Positions 10,698 through 20,765 of a stretch of 64,000 bases of DNA are shown here, piece after piece (position 1 is the first letter of the stretch; each line of letters opens with the position of its first letter). Below the pieces are notes generated by a model, which saw only the letters and a list, made by a program, of their open reading frames with translations, ran no database searches and was not told where the DNA came from. Made by a program: the position numbers and the translations under genes. Source of the stretch: Strigamia acuminata (Eukaryota > Arthropoda > Chilopoda > Geophilomorpha > Linotaeniidae); contig OX442314.1 of assembly GCA_949358305.1 (NCBI GenBank), positions 57,669,369 to 57,733,368 on the forward strand, in the 5' to 3' direction.

Positions 10698-11628
10698 TCC
10701 CAACCACTCAGTTTTTTAGGCTAAGCTAGAAAAGAATAGAAGACCGTTGGAAAGTGTGGCCAATGTAAGTCCCGGCTTGCCAGTACCCAGGCAAGCTGGA
10801 CATGCACAGCCACCAATTTTGTCAAGTTAGGGTCCAAAATCAGCGATTAGCGGCCGTTTCGCCTGCTGATTCCCTATCACAACCATGACCAAAGAAATTT
10901 CCCCCTTTTTGATCGAAAAATTTCATTCAATGTTGAGTTATCAACTCAACCAGAAAATAGAAAAAAAAATCGCAAAGAGTTCAAGATCCAGGACGGGCCC
11001 ACAATTGTGAGTGTTTGGACGGTCGCCACGTGGTCGGGGGAGAGCCACGAGGCGCTGGACACAACACACACGATAGAATTCACTCCGAAATACACAAGAG
11101 ACACAAGTTTAGTTTAAGGTAAGCTTTATTGATGTCTAGGGGTATGATGTGGTGTCTCCCAGTGCATTTCCCAATGCGACGGCTGCGAACAGCCGTCCCT
11201 AACAAGACCGCGTGGCACGGCGGCCAATGGCCGCCATGACACACGTGGTCGGAATACCGTTTAGCCATGTCGCCGCTACGTTCACGGAGAACGCAGGACG
11301 GACATGGGGAACGTGGACTATCAAGTCCCGGCGGGCGACAGAGTCGCTACGCCAACTGGATTCGTCATTGCCGCCAGCGTGGAAGAGCGATCGTGGAAGC
11401 GACCGTTCGCCATGCTGGAAGTTAGAGAACTCTCTTGGGCCTCTGCGGGGCCCACCACTTCCGAAAGGGGCACTTCCGGTTCCCAATTGGCCGGGCCAAC
11501 GACCATCAGCTCCACCTGGTGCGGGGGTCCGCAACAGGTGCGCGCGAGAAACACACGAGGTGCGCGAGAGCCGTGGAAGCGCCGTGTGTTGCAGGCAAGT
11601 GAGCGGACTGAGCGGGCAGCCGGTCACA
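10698..11628 (-). mobile_element. Truncated A-family Ty3/gypsy 5' end (LTR plus leader)
   Basis: Reverse complement of the 5' end of element A: LTR at 11006-11628, primer-binding site next to it, and about 300 bp of leader ending at 10698. The leader matches A through the segment ending CTGAGTGGTTGGGA at 14752. The rest of the element is missing. The sequence is clearly more diverged from A than the two A LTRs are from each other. No partner LTR was found in this orientation nearby. Confidence 0.85.
11006..11628 (-). repeat. A-family LTR, minus orientation
   Basis: 623 bp running from the TGTGAGTG end (11006) to the CCGGTCACA end (11628), the reverse complement of an LTR with TG...CA ends. 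It keeps the hairpin upstream of the poly(A) region, at 11178-11197, as GACGGCTG facing CAGCCGTC; read on the element strand the loop is TTCG. Confidence 0.85.
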
Positions 11629-13204
11629 ACATGACTGTATTGGACAAGTTGCACATTGACCTGGGTATTTTCCTTTTAAAACTTATAGTATTCCCTTTAA
11701 GAACAGCAGTATGTTCTTGATTTCATCTTTTATCATACTGCTACTGGTTAGCGAGTTCATATGACCACTGAAAAAACCTGATATCTGGTTTATCAAGGCC
11801 TGAAAATTTCACCCATATGTGCCACAGAACCGCCACTCAATTTTTCACCTGTTTGCACATCATCATCAACTTCCAGTCATGCCAATTGCTTCTCCTACAT
11901 CTAAATTAAGTTATTTTAATGCAAAAATGTGACAAAGTACATTAACACATCTAGAACATTGTTTTTCATATGATGATCAAATGCTCAATTTTTATTTTTC
12001 TCTGCCACTGGTGCTTTGTAATTGTAAGACACATAAAAATAGTACAAGACGTGCCCAAAAGCTGTATTATATCTGACATTTTACCTGCTACTAGCCTAGC
12101 ACATGTTACCAGGGCACAAATGTCATTTAGTTCTGATCAATGTGCAACTTGTCCAAAACAGTCATGTTTCAGCGCTCACAACAGCCTTTTTTGGAGACAT
12201 TTTACTGACAAAATATCTATAATTGAAAGATTTTATGCTATTCTTACTAGCAAGATCATATTTACATAAAACTATTTTGTGAATGTAAATATTTTTACAT
12301 TAAAATACAGAGTATGAAGATATTTGTACCATGTGCAAGCTGGTATGAGAATATATGAATCAAATGTTACTTTGAAATATGCTTCTATTTTTATTAATTC
12401 AAGCCCGATTGCCATGAAATTTTGTTTATACTTTCTTCAGATGTATCTATTTAACTGCTTAAAATTTCAAGATTTGATTAAAACTAGATTTAATTTGAGG
12501 TTGATCCGAATATTTTACTTTTATCAGTTTCACAGGAGTATGAGGATATATGGATTTGACTAGTAGTACCAACCGGAACGAGTCCAGTGGCAAACCAATC
12601 ACAGTGATGGAATTAGACGTATAGTGCGAGAATTGTGTTGTTAAATAGACCCGAATATTAATTGTGTTGGATTAATATCGGTAAATCGTGTTTAATACTT
12701 TGGGAAATTTAATTAAATTGTGTCCTTTTGTTTGCTCATAAATTGAATAGAAAAGCAATTTATTTTTTCCTTTTGTTTGACCCACTCGCTATACGCAGCT
12801 CGTTGCTCGCAATTCGGAATTAAATTTCAAATTGAGATGTAGTCGCACGAGCTCTTTGCATTTATGACAAAAAAACGAAACAAACTTGAGACAAGCCGAC
12901 TTCAACTGATCTGCCGTGTTTTGCATAATTGACTCGTTACAAATTACAGTAAATGCTGCGTAGTATTTTTTTGGACGCATTTAAACAGATTCTAATTTAT
13001 TTAATACACTTGTATGGAAAATGAAAAGAATTTAAATGTGCACCGTCGCACTTAATGATTCATGATTAAATTGTTCATCGTATTAGTTGATTGAAATGCC
13101 CTAGAGATTCATTTCTATAAGGCGTATGACTTTTGCAGTATTTTGTCAATAAATAAGTAATTGAATTGACTGGCCCGCAGCAATAGTTGAGTTATTTGAT
13201 GACG
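11629..13204. other. AT-rich interval, no gene seen
   Basis: Only short ORFs of AT-driven composition. A 27-30 bp piece of the dispersed hairpin repeat (AGTACCAACCGGAACGAGTC...) lies at about 12564-12593 without the rest of the repeat. Confidence 0.45.
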
Positions 13205-13665
13205 ATGCACATACTATACAAGTGCAGTGTACAAGGATTCGCTTCCAGACGAACAGAACCACATTGTACGCATTGGTATGATAAATGCTACACTCATTTC
13301 TGAAATGCAGATTAACAGAACCATATTGACTCATTGGTTCGTATGAAATATAAACCACCACAGAAATTTCAAACACTAGAGGTCTCATCTAGTACCGACA
13401 GAACGAAGTGAAACCTGTAGACCAGCTAAATACCAGTGTACTCGCAAACTACCAATTAAAGTGAATTAAATGTTACATCGGATAAATGCCACATTCATTT
13501 ATAGAATGCAGACTAACAGAACCACATTGCACTCACTGGTTCGTGTGAATTGTAAACCAGCACAGAAATATCAAACAACAGACCTCTCATCTAGTACCGA
13601 CCGGAACGAGTCCAGTGGTCCAGGGGCAACCACGAGGAGGTAGAGAGTTGGATTTGCTGCCCCCA
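13205..13665 (+). repeat. Hairpin-rich dispersed repeat, copy 2 (tandem units)
   Basis: Longer copy with two successive hairpin units joined by the CCAGCTAAATACCAGTGTAC lead-in, then the CAGACCTCTC box, GGAACGAGTCCAGTGG and a terminal stem. GGGGCA (13623-13628) faces TGCCCC (13658-13663) around a constant core, AGGAGGTAGAGAGTTGGATT. It sits about 130 bp upstream of element A. Confidence 0.75.
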
Positions 13666-13795
13666 TTTCAAACTTTGGAAATAAAACCATAAAAAGATCA
13701 GTAAATTTACTGTTGGTTGAATGGATGCGGGATATTTGATCGCTGTCGATGAATTGTAGCAATCGTTCACGTGATCCGCGTGAAAATGGCTACAC

Positions 13796-13799
13796 GAGC
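13796..13799. other. Target-site duplication of element A, left (GAGC)
   Basis: GAGC directly precedes the TG of the 5' LTR and is repeated directly after the CA of the 3' LTR at 37594-37597. Confidence 0.9.
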
Positions 13800-14434
13800 T
13801 GTGACCGGCTGCCCGATCAGTCCGTTCACTTACCTGCAACACACGGCGCTTCCACGACTCTCGCGCACCTCGTGTGTTTCTCGCGCGCACCTGACGCGGT
13901 CCCCCGCGCCAGGTGGAGCTGATGGTCGTTGGCTCCGCCAATTGGGAACCGGAAGTGCCCTTCCGGAAGTGGTCGGCCCCGCAGAAGGCCCGCAGAAGGC
14001 CCAGAGAGTTCTCTTGCAACCAGCGTGGTGAACGGTCGCTTCCACGATCGTCCTCCAACACTGGCGAATATGACGAATCCGATTGGCATGGCGACTCTGT
14101 CGCCCTCCGGGACTTAATAGTCCGTGTTCCCCGCGCCTGTCCTGCGTTCTCCGTGAACGCAGCGGCGACGCGGCCGAAACAGTATTCAGACCACGCGTGT
14201 CATTCGGCCAATGGCCGCCGTGCCACGCGGTCTTGTTAGGGATGGCTGTTCTTCAGCCATCGCATTGGGAAATGCACTGTAGAGACACCACATCATACCC
14301 CTAGACATAATAAAGCTTACCTTAAACTAAACTTGTGTCTCTTGTGTATTTCGGAAGTGTAATTTATCGTGTGTGTTGTGTCCAGCGTCCCGTGGCTCTC
14401 CCCCGACCACGTGGCGTCCGTCCAAACACTCACA
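13800..14434 (+). repeat. Element A 5' LTR
   Basis: 635 bp, begins TGTGACCGG and ends CACTCACA. It differs from the 3' LTR by three substitutions and an extra 11-bp duplication near 13987 (CGCAGAAGGCC). It contains AATAAA at about 14309 and a hairpin at 14241-14261 (GATGGCTG facing CAGCCATC). Confidence 0.93.
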
Positions 14435-14436
14435 AT

Positions 14437-14454
14437 TGGGGGCCCGTCCAGGAT
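14437..14454 (+). other. Element A primer-binding site
   Basis: TGGGGGCCCGTCCAGGAT begins two bases after the LTR end. Its start, TGGGGG, and the following residues resemble the complement of a tRNA-Pro 3' end of the type used by many retroelements. Elements B and D have related sites. The exact primer tRNA is inferred. Confidence 0.75.
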
Positions 14455-16856
14455 TGTTGAACTCTCTCGCGAAATTTTTTTTTCTATTCACTGATTGTGT
14501 TATACACAGTATTGTTTAGAAAAAGAGCTTTTCTTTTCAACAGAGGGGGAAATTTCTTGAACATGGTTGTGATAGGGAATCAGCAGGCGAAAACGGCCGC
14601 AAATCGCTGATTTTGGACCCTAACTTGACAAAATTTGTGGCTGTGCATGTCCAGCTTGCCTGGGTAATGGCAAGCAGGGACTTACATTGGCCACACTGTC
14701 CAACGGTCTTCTATTCTTTTCTAGCTCAGCCTAAAAAACTGAGTGGTTGGGAGAGGAATAAAATTCCAAACCTTCTTTATTATTTTTATTTCTTGGTGCG
14801 CAGCCCAAGTAAAATAGTGGAACAGTCTGCAGCGGTTTGAACCCGATTCGAGGAGGAGGCGCGCTGGCGGCCACCAGCAAACCAAAATCCCACGGGGGAA
14901 AGACTGGCATAATCCAATTACCACGCTGCAATACCCAGTTCCATTATGGGCCGGGCGAGGAGTCTGTGTGAACTGAGCTTTGGGTGACACCAATTTCTTT
15001 GGATGGACTTTTAGTCGGCGTCAAACCAGGTTGCTATTACAGGGAAGTTGGCCCATGTAAACATTCACTTGCAGTGAATGGGGTTTATTAAAAATTTGAT
15101 CTGGATAGCAGCGAGGTGCTAGCAAGCATTGGATAACTGGCAGAGAAGTTGCTGTGGCGATTCATCAGCTGTGAATCGTCCGTGGCTGCTCGAGGTGCTC
15201 GATACCAGGTTCACATGGATCATTATCCTACCCTGTCCCGTGTACTGGTCAGAAGCAGTTGCAAGTTGATATATACAACCCATGAACTGTGGAAATTGGG
15301 ACGCGGACAGCAGGGCGAGCTGCCGGAGGTACGGGGATACCAATGGTGCAGAGCTCAAACGGTACAGAGAGTTCGTTAGGGCGTAGGAACGATATCTGTG
15401 CGTTCAGGTAGCTACCAGCTTTGAAAAAAGACTGGGAATCTAGCCTGTAACTTTATTTTCCTGAATTATATTCATCTTTTGATTTCCAGAGCTGTTTCAG
15501 CTTGTACGAGGACTGTGCTTGAACCACAGTTTTGGGCAATCTTGACAGTTTTTGGGAGTTTATTATTTATTAACACCTTTTTTGTTTTTTCTCTTCAATT
15601 TTTTACTTCCCTATCTATGATTTTCATGGTTCTCTGGGACACCACACCTGACAGTAGGATGCATGGTCACTTTGGGATTATTAGGTTTTCCTGACGGTTG
15701 ATACATGTTTATCCGCATGACCGGGCGGTATACAGCACCAAATGGAGGGTGATATGGCTTCGAGATGGCAGCTGAAGGGTGGGACCCAATAGCAACTAGG
15801 AACAGGAGGTGCATTGCCTTCCTCACTTTTTAAGTGCATCTAATTGTTCCACAAAAACAACCACTTCATTGGGATGTGCAGATATCCCAGTGTGGGCACG
15901 TTTCTGTCGAGAAGGCAGCCTCGTGCAAACTGAGGTGAAGGTTTCCGTAAAAGGTACGAGCGGGCGCAGTTGCGCTGATCTCTTGGGGCAGAAGGAGAGA
16001 TTAACAACATCCCCGTGCACATCTGCAACTTCTGCTAAAAGAAATGGTAATTTTTTGAGTGTATTTTTTCTTATATAAAAAACCACCCAGTATTTTATTT
16101 ATTCCTTTTTTTCTATTTTTCTTGTCTTTCTTCCTTTGATTACCGTTGCTGTGCGACAAGAATCAATTTTTGTGACTGCGCACTTGTGCGATTAACTTTT
16201 ATTGTTGCTTGCGACGATAAAAAACTCTGTTTGAAAAGATTCGAAGTTCTATGGACACGATTTCGTGCTTTTATTGGCACAAAAGTCATGTTTTCATGGA
16301 ATCAGACCATTTTGATCTGGTTCAGAACTTCTAGTTCCAAACAAAGGTCACTATTGCTTTTCGAAATGTTGTTTTTTCTGCAGAAATGTGGAAATTTAGA
16401 TATTTATTGGTCAAAATCTTTATTTTCTTCATAAAATTCCAAGATGGCGGCCCGAAAACAATAGAAAAACATGTGGAGATTACAGAATTTTCGAGTAAAA
16501 CCGGAATTGAGATATTCTCAAAACTGTTGGGAATTCTGGGAAATTAATTCTGTGAATAAATTTCGATTTTCTACCAATTGGACACAAGGGGGGGGAGTGA
16601 CATCACTAATCCCTCTCTCCAGAATGGCTACTTTAGCCCGAACTACTGCTCTCTTATTGGGTTTGAGTTAATCTATCTCATCCATTTTGTTTGCTGCGGT
16701 CCTGCTCTTGGGCACATTCAGTCAATGCCATACACAAGGACAGGTAAGACCACGTGGAATTCACCAGCAAGTAGTCTTTCCACACAAGCAACCGAAGCAA
16801 ACACGGCAAATTCAGACAATTCGCCTCTCGATTCTTCAGACGACGAAACAATCAAC
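14455..16856 (+). other. Element A long 5' leader
   Basis: About 2.4 kb between the primer-binding site and the likely gag start. It has no convincing ORF. The first 300 bp are shared with the inverted copy at 10698-11005. Near 16624-16739 a short frame encodes a hydrophobic, signal-peptide-like stretch (FAAVLLLGTFSQC) ending at a GT donor-like site. It contains a stop and may be fortuitous, or may be an exon inserted in the leader. Confidence 0.5.
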
Positions 16857-18389
16857 ATGTCTCACAACAAACAAAAGACGTTAGATCAGGCCATGCTTGA
16901 AACTACGTGCCACGTTTTTGATTTGAAAGTTGAAGAAATGACGTCTTATGCGGTTTGGGAAGCTACTCTTTTAGATGTGGCCAACCATATTGTAGAAACG
17001 CAAGATAAAGCTGATGTTGCAATGCAACAATTAGATAGAACTCGTGCAGAATTAAACACAGCGCAAACAAAGATTGAGGAAATCAATGATCAACTCCTTC
17101 GCGCAAGGAATTCATTACGGGAAATGGATTCGGTTAAATTAACCAACAACAGTTTAATGAACTTATTAGCTCAACAAAAAGCTGTTGTGGACGGAGTAGT
17201 AGCTGCGGGCCAAGCAAACGCGGCGGCCCGAGCTTTGCTACCAAATCCACCGGCGGTTGTCACCACAGCAAATTCTGCTATAAATTCGACGACTGTCAGC
17301 GGTACTACACCATTGCTTACAACGGGTAATCCGTTACTTTTAGCATGGGGTGACAAATACACCCGCAAGACTGACCAACCCATGCCTCCGTCTAGACCTA
17401 TAGACGAGGTAGAGTTGAGTAAGAGGGTGAAGTCGATTGGATTAGAAGCCTTTTCCGGCGACAAAACAAAATCAAAGGCTTTCATGATTGATTTAAAACG
17501 GTCTCTAAGATTTGCAGAACCATATATCAACCAGGTACTAGCCGAACACTTGTTCAAGTTTTTCAGAGGCGACGCAGCCACATGGTTCTCGTCTCATGAG
17601 AAAACTGACTGGGAAAGCTTCGAACACGAATTCATAATTCATTTTCGACCCAGCGACACGTTGCTACTGGCAGAAATTGCCAAAATGCAGCAGCTGTCCC
17701 ACGAGTCTGCCACTCAGGTGGTATTACGACTAGAAAAGCTGTATTCTCAGCTAATGAATCCGGTTCACGAGAGTCAACAGCTCCAAAAGGTGCTGTCGAT
17801 CTTACGACCAGCCGCGAAAACCATGGCAATAACTGCATTAGATGCAGATAATTCCTGGGCGGCTCTGAAAAGAGCTTGTATTGCCACAGAAGCATCTACT
17901 TTGAACGTGGAAACTGTGGCAAATGCAGCAATAATCGAGGCACAAAAGACAGAATCTGTCGCACAAACCTCGAAACTTATTTCAAACTCTCAGCAAATGG
18001 TAGCAATATCAAATGCTGCTGGTGTTGAAAAAACAAAGTTTGTCCCTTATGGATTAAGAAATCCAAGCAATCGGACATTATTTCCAACACCAAAAAACGC
18101 TGCAAATTCAGCAACAAAAGGTGCTGAAAATACAGAAAAAGCACTAGTCCCGAGCAACAAACTTAAGGATTATGCAACTAGACCTCGCAATGGTGGTTGT
18201 TGGGGCTGTGGAGGTGGACACTTTGAGAAGGATTGCCCTCACAAAGTCGAAGCAGCCAAGGCAGCGATTGAATCCATGGCTTCCGCCCAACAGAGCCTCA
18301 TGCAGGCCATGCTAGCTGCCAGTGAATTTGGCGCTTGGCCACCAATGACGGGAAACGAGGAGGAGCAGTCGCCAGAGACAACCGAGTAA
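16857..18389 (+). CDS. gag: Element A Gag
   Basis: The frame is open from 16578, but the first plausible initiator with a good following sequence is the ATG at 16857 (MSHNKQKTLDQAM), giving 510 residues; another in-frame ATG occurs near 16727. The protein has an N-terminal coiled-coil-like region (about residues 40-110), then a retrotransposon Gag domain (FSGDKTKSKAFMIDLKRSL through WESFEHEFIIHF). Near residue 448 is a nucleocapsid knuckle of the form CX2CX3HX4C, one residue shorter between Cys2 and His than the usual CX2CX4HX4C. It assembles the virus-like particle and binds genomic RNA. The stop at 18387 lies behind a slippery site that leads into pol. Confidence 0.9.
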   Translation: MSHNKQKTLDQAMLETTCHVFDLKVEEMTSYAVWEATLLDVANHIVETQDKADVAMQQLDRTRAELNTAQTKIEEINDQLLRARNSLREMDSVKLTNNSLMNLLAQQKAVVDGVVAAGQANAAARALLPNPPAVVTTANSAINSTTVSGTTPLLTTGNPLLLAWGDKYTRKTDQPMPPSRPIDEVELSKRVKSIGLEAFSGDKTKSKAFMIDLKRSLRFAEPYINQVLAEHLFKFFRGDAATWFSSHEKTDWESFEHEFIIHFRPSDTLLLAEIAKMQQLSHESATQVVLRLEKLYSQLMNPVHESQQLQKVLSILRPAAKTMAITALDADNSWAALKRACIATEASTLNVETVANAAIIEAQKTESVAQTSKLISNSQQMVAISNAAGVEKTKFVPYGLRNPSNRTLFPTPKNAANSATKGAENTEKALVPSNKLKDYATRPRNGGCWGCGGGHFEKDCPHKVEAAKAAIESMASAQQSLMQAMLAASEFGAWPPMTGNEEEQSPETTE

Positions 18390-18400
18390 CTGACGACTGC
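18350..18400 (+). promoter_or_regulatory. Element A -1 frameshift signal
   Basis: The heptamer G_GGA_AAC at 18350-18356 is in the gag zero frame, the canonical X_XXY_YYZ form. After an 8-nt spacer a perfect 7-bp stem follows (GCAGTCG 18365-18371 facing CGACTGC 18394-18400) that spans the gag stop codon. The pol frame is exactly -1 relative to gag. Confidence 0.8.
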
Positions 18401-19530
18401 GCTTTTACCATTATTTTGGTTCCAACAATAGAAGATATGGAAGACTCTTTATTTGATGTTTCATCACCCAAAGAGCCAGACCCGCGTATTGTTTTCTCTA
18501 CGAAACCGGAAATTGATCACGTAAACGTTGCACTGAAATCTGGAAGAAGTATTACTCCACTACCTTACATCAAAGCAACATTGAATGGACTAAAGGTCAC
18601 TGCTCTGATGGACACTGGGGCAACCCATAGATACATCAGTGGTGGTATGCTTAAAAAGCTAGATCTTCTACGTTTTATGACTCCATTTTTAACAAACAGA
18701 GTTGTATACACTGGGGACAGACCTACACGTCCAATTGGGACCATCACAATGCCACTTAAGTGGCAAGGTGGCGAACTCCCTGTAACATTTACTGTTCTTC
18801 CATCAGCTTCAGAATTCATCCTGTTAGGCTGCTCTTGGATAATGGAAAATAGGATTGTTATCAATCTAGCACAGAGGGAATATTTCCACCTTGATTTCCC
18901 GCATGAAACGTTTCCTTTCGACGACCCACCATCGCCGGAAGAAATGGGAAATGCAATAATGGATAAATGGGATGCATTGGTTACAGAATCAAAAAATCCC
19001 TCTGTCTCCTCAGCCGAATTAAGTGAGAGACTTTTAGCTCGAAGCAATTTGTCAGCAAAACAGAGATTTCAAATCTCACAACTTGTGAATAAACACAGAC
19101 ATGTGTTTAGTGACAAAGCTGGTTGCCACCCCACGTTGGAACATCCAATTCCAACTGGAGATGCACCTCCATTTAAATGCAAAGATAGACCAATGAATCC
19201 CAAAAAAGCTGAGATTTATCGGGAATTGGTTGCCGAATTGCTTAGAGATGGTTGGGCTGAACCTTGCGAAGGAAGTTACAAGAACCCTCCAGTTATTGTG
19301 GCTAAAAAAGATGGCGGTTACCGCCTTTGTATTGATTTTCGTTGGCTGAATAAAATCACAATTAAGGACGTCTACCAGATGCCCTCAATTTCCATGATTT
19401 TGGCCTGTTTAGGTGGAAAAAAGCTCTTTTCTACTTTGGATTTGACTAAAGGTTATTACCAAATAAAGTTGAAGCCAAGTGATAAAAGGAAGACTGCTTT
19501 CTCCACTTCTGATGGGACGTACCAGTTCAC

Positions 19531-19534
19531 CCGT
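19531..19534. other. Target-site duplication of element B, left (CCGT)
   Basis: CCGT precedes the TG of the B 5' LTR and recurs at 32489-32492 directly after the 3' LTR. Confidence 0.92.
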
Positions 19535-20673
19535 TGTGGTGACCTCAAATATTCCTATTTGAGTGCGCACCATATTTCCAAATTGTCTTATAAACATATT
19601 CAACAAGCTTATATGTTTTGTTTCAAGGTAAATTGAAATAAAACATACATTAATAAAATATAAAACAAGACACAATATTACCCAAATAATATTGTGTTTT
19701 GCAGCAAGTTTTGGCCCAGCAACAGCGTCAACCAATCGCGCTGCAGCGTGCATTGCTTTGATGATGCTGCTAGGCGTGTGCCTGGGCGGAGCATCCCTTC
19801 CCCTCGCGCGTGCCCGGCTCGATTGTTGCACACGACCCGAAGGCGGCCGTGTGTGATCTTCATGCAACTCGTCATCTGCGCAGCTTTTCTGAGCAGATTT
19901 AGAAGTGAGCCAAACGGTTTTGGCCCACTCTTCCCGCACTCTTGATTCCACCTCCAAACTGTTCACAACCGTGTCAAACTTCTGCCAAAACTGCAAAGTG
20001 TGATCTGTGATTCTTGGACGAATTGAGTTTCATCGCTGGTCTGTACCCACTGTACGGAATAGCAACTTTCTAGCTTGAATTACTACACGTAATTTAAGCC
20101 ATTTCTGTGTGTGAATTGACATTGAGCTTGCTCTGTCGATTTGTAGTTCTTTGTGTCGAGCTTGCTCCACAAAGAAATCTGTGTGAAACTAACATCGAGT
20201 TTACTCTGTTAGTTTGAAGGCTTTGTGTTGAGTTTAACTCCACAAAGCGAATTGTGTTAAGACGGATTGTTACGTCGAGCTTGCTCCGTAATAATCAAAC
20301 CGCTGTGTGCAAGACGTATTCTCGTGTCGAGCTTGCTCCGCGAGGATTTTAGAATATTTTAGCAACGTATTTTAGCGTCGAGTTTACTCCGCTAAAATCC
20401 CGCGCTCACACGACGCCATCGACGCCATCTTGGAGCCAACGGTCAACTGTGAGTGTAGATATTGAAGAAGAAGCCAGATCGACCCCAAACATTTTGAATA
20501 ATACCTCCTTTGTATTTTGAACAATTAAAGCTATCTAATTTTTCCTTTACTCTGTGTAAAATTATTCCCCTAGACAAACATTTGGCCACAGAGTAGAAGT
20601 CCTGTACGGCATCTCTACGACGATTGCTTGTTAAATTTACCTAATTTAATAAGTAAAAACCCGGATCGCCGCA
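19535..20673 (+). repeat. Element B 5' LTR
   Basis: Begins TGTGGTGACC, ends GATCGCCGCA, 1139 bp, equal in length to the 3' LTR. The first 450 bp carry an antisense ORF of about 190 codons, present in both LTRs. The second half carries a seven-hairpin array (20114-20398). Confidence 0.95.
20114..20398 (+). repeat. Seven-hairpin RNA array in element B LTR
   Basis: Seven consecutive inverted repeats: 20114-20141, 20147-20176, 20186-20215, 20220-20248, 20265-20296, 20318-20347 and 20369-20398. Each has an 8 to 10 bp stem of its own sequence (for example TTCTTTGTG/CACAAAGAA, AAACTAACA/TGTTAGTTT, GATTGTTACG/CGTAATAATC, ATTTTAGCG/CGCTAAAAT). Each is capped by nearly the same 12 to 13 nt: TC or TT, then GAG, then CTTG, TTTA or TTTAA, then CTC. 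Stems change by compensation while the apex stays, which is what an RNA-protein recognition site looks like. The copy in the 3' LTR is at 31929-32213. Confidence 0.88.
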
Positions 20674-20675
20674 CT

Positions 20676-20693
20676 TGGGGGCCCAGCCGGGAT
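20676..20693 (+). other. Element B primer-binding site
   Basis: TGGGGGCCCAGCCGGGAT starts two bases after the LTR. It is of the same TGGGGG type as in A and D, differing in the middle. The primer tRNA is not certain. Confidence 0.75.
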
Positions 20694-20765
20694 AGTTTTG
20701 ATTGTTAAAACCCGATTTTTGCGAAAAAATCCTTTATTTCCATTGTTCTTTTTCAATTTGACAAA

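Larger units (their letters stand above)
18335..19534 (+). pseudogene. pol: Element A Pol, first part (protease and N-terminal RT)
   Basis: The -1 frame is open across the gag end and enters pol after the slippery site. Protease has the catalytic DTGA at about residue 93 of this frame (MDTGATHRYISGG) with a later ILLGCSW flap and helix segment. RT begins around residue 290, with CIDFRWLNKIT and LDLTKGYYQI. The native sequence ends at 19534 within the FTR of the FTRMPFG motif, where element B inserted. The residues that continue from 19535 to 19636 belong to the LTR of B. The rest of pol resumes at 32493 in register, so the break is purely the insertion. Confidence 0.92.

Noticed and set aside
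13205-13665. Hammerhead ribozyme in the dispersed hairpin repeat
   Set aside because: I looked for the CTGATGA and GAAA core boxes on both strands of several copies and did not find the required arrangement.
13591-14089. Overlapping ORFs inside the A-family LTRs (also 36917-37463, 11199-11720, 43227-43614)
   Set aside because: They lie in the GC-rich LTR body in several frames on both strands and are repeated only because the LTR is repeated.
16624-16739. Signal-peptide exon for a spliced envelope in the A leader
   Set aside because: The short hydrophobic frame contains a stop codon before the possible donor and there is no envelope ORF downstream to join to.
20114-20398. CRISPR-like array (repeated motif with variable segments between)
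   Set aside because: The repeated part is the apex of hairpins and the variable parts are their own complementary stems. Spacing is irregular, there is no cas gene and the host is a eukaryote.
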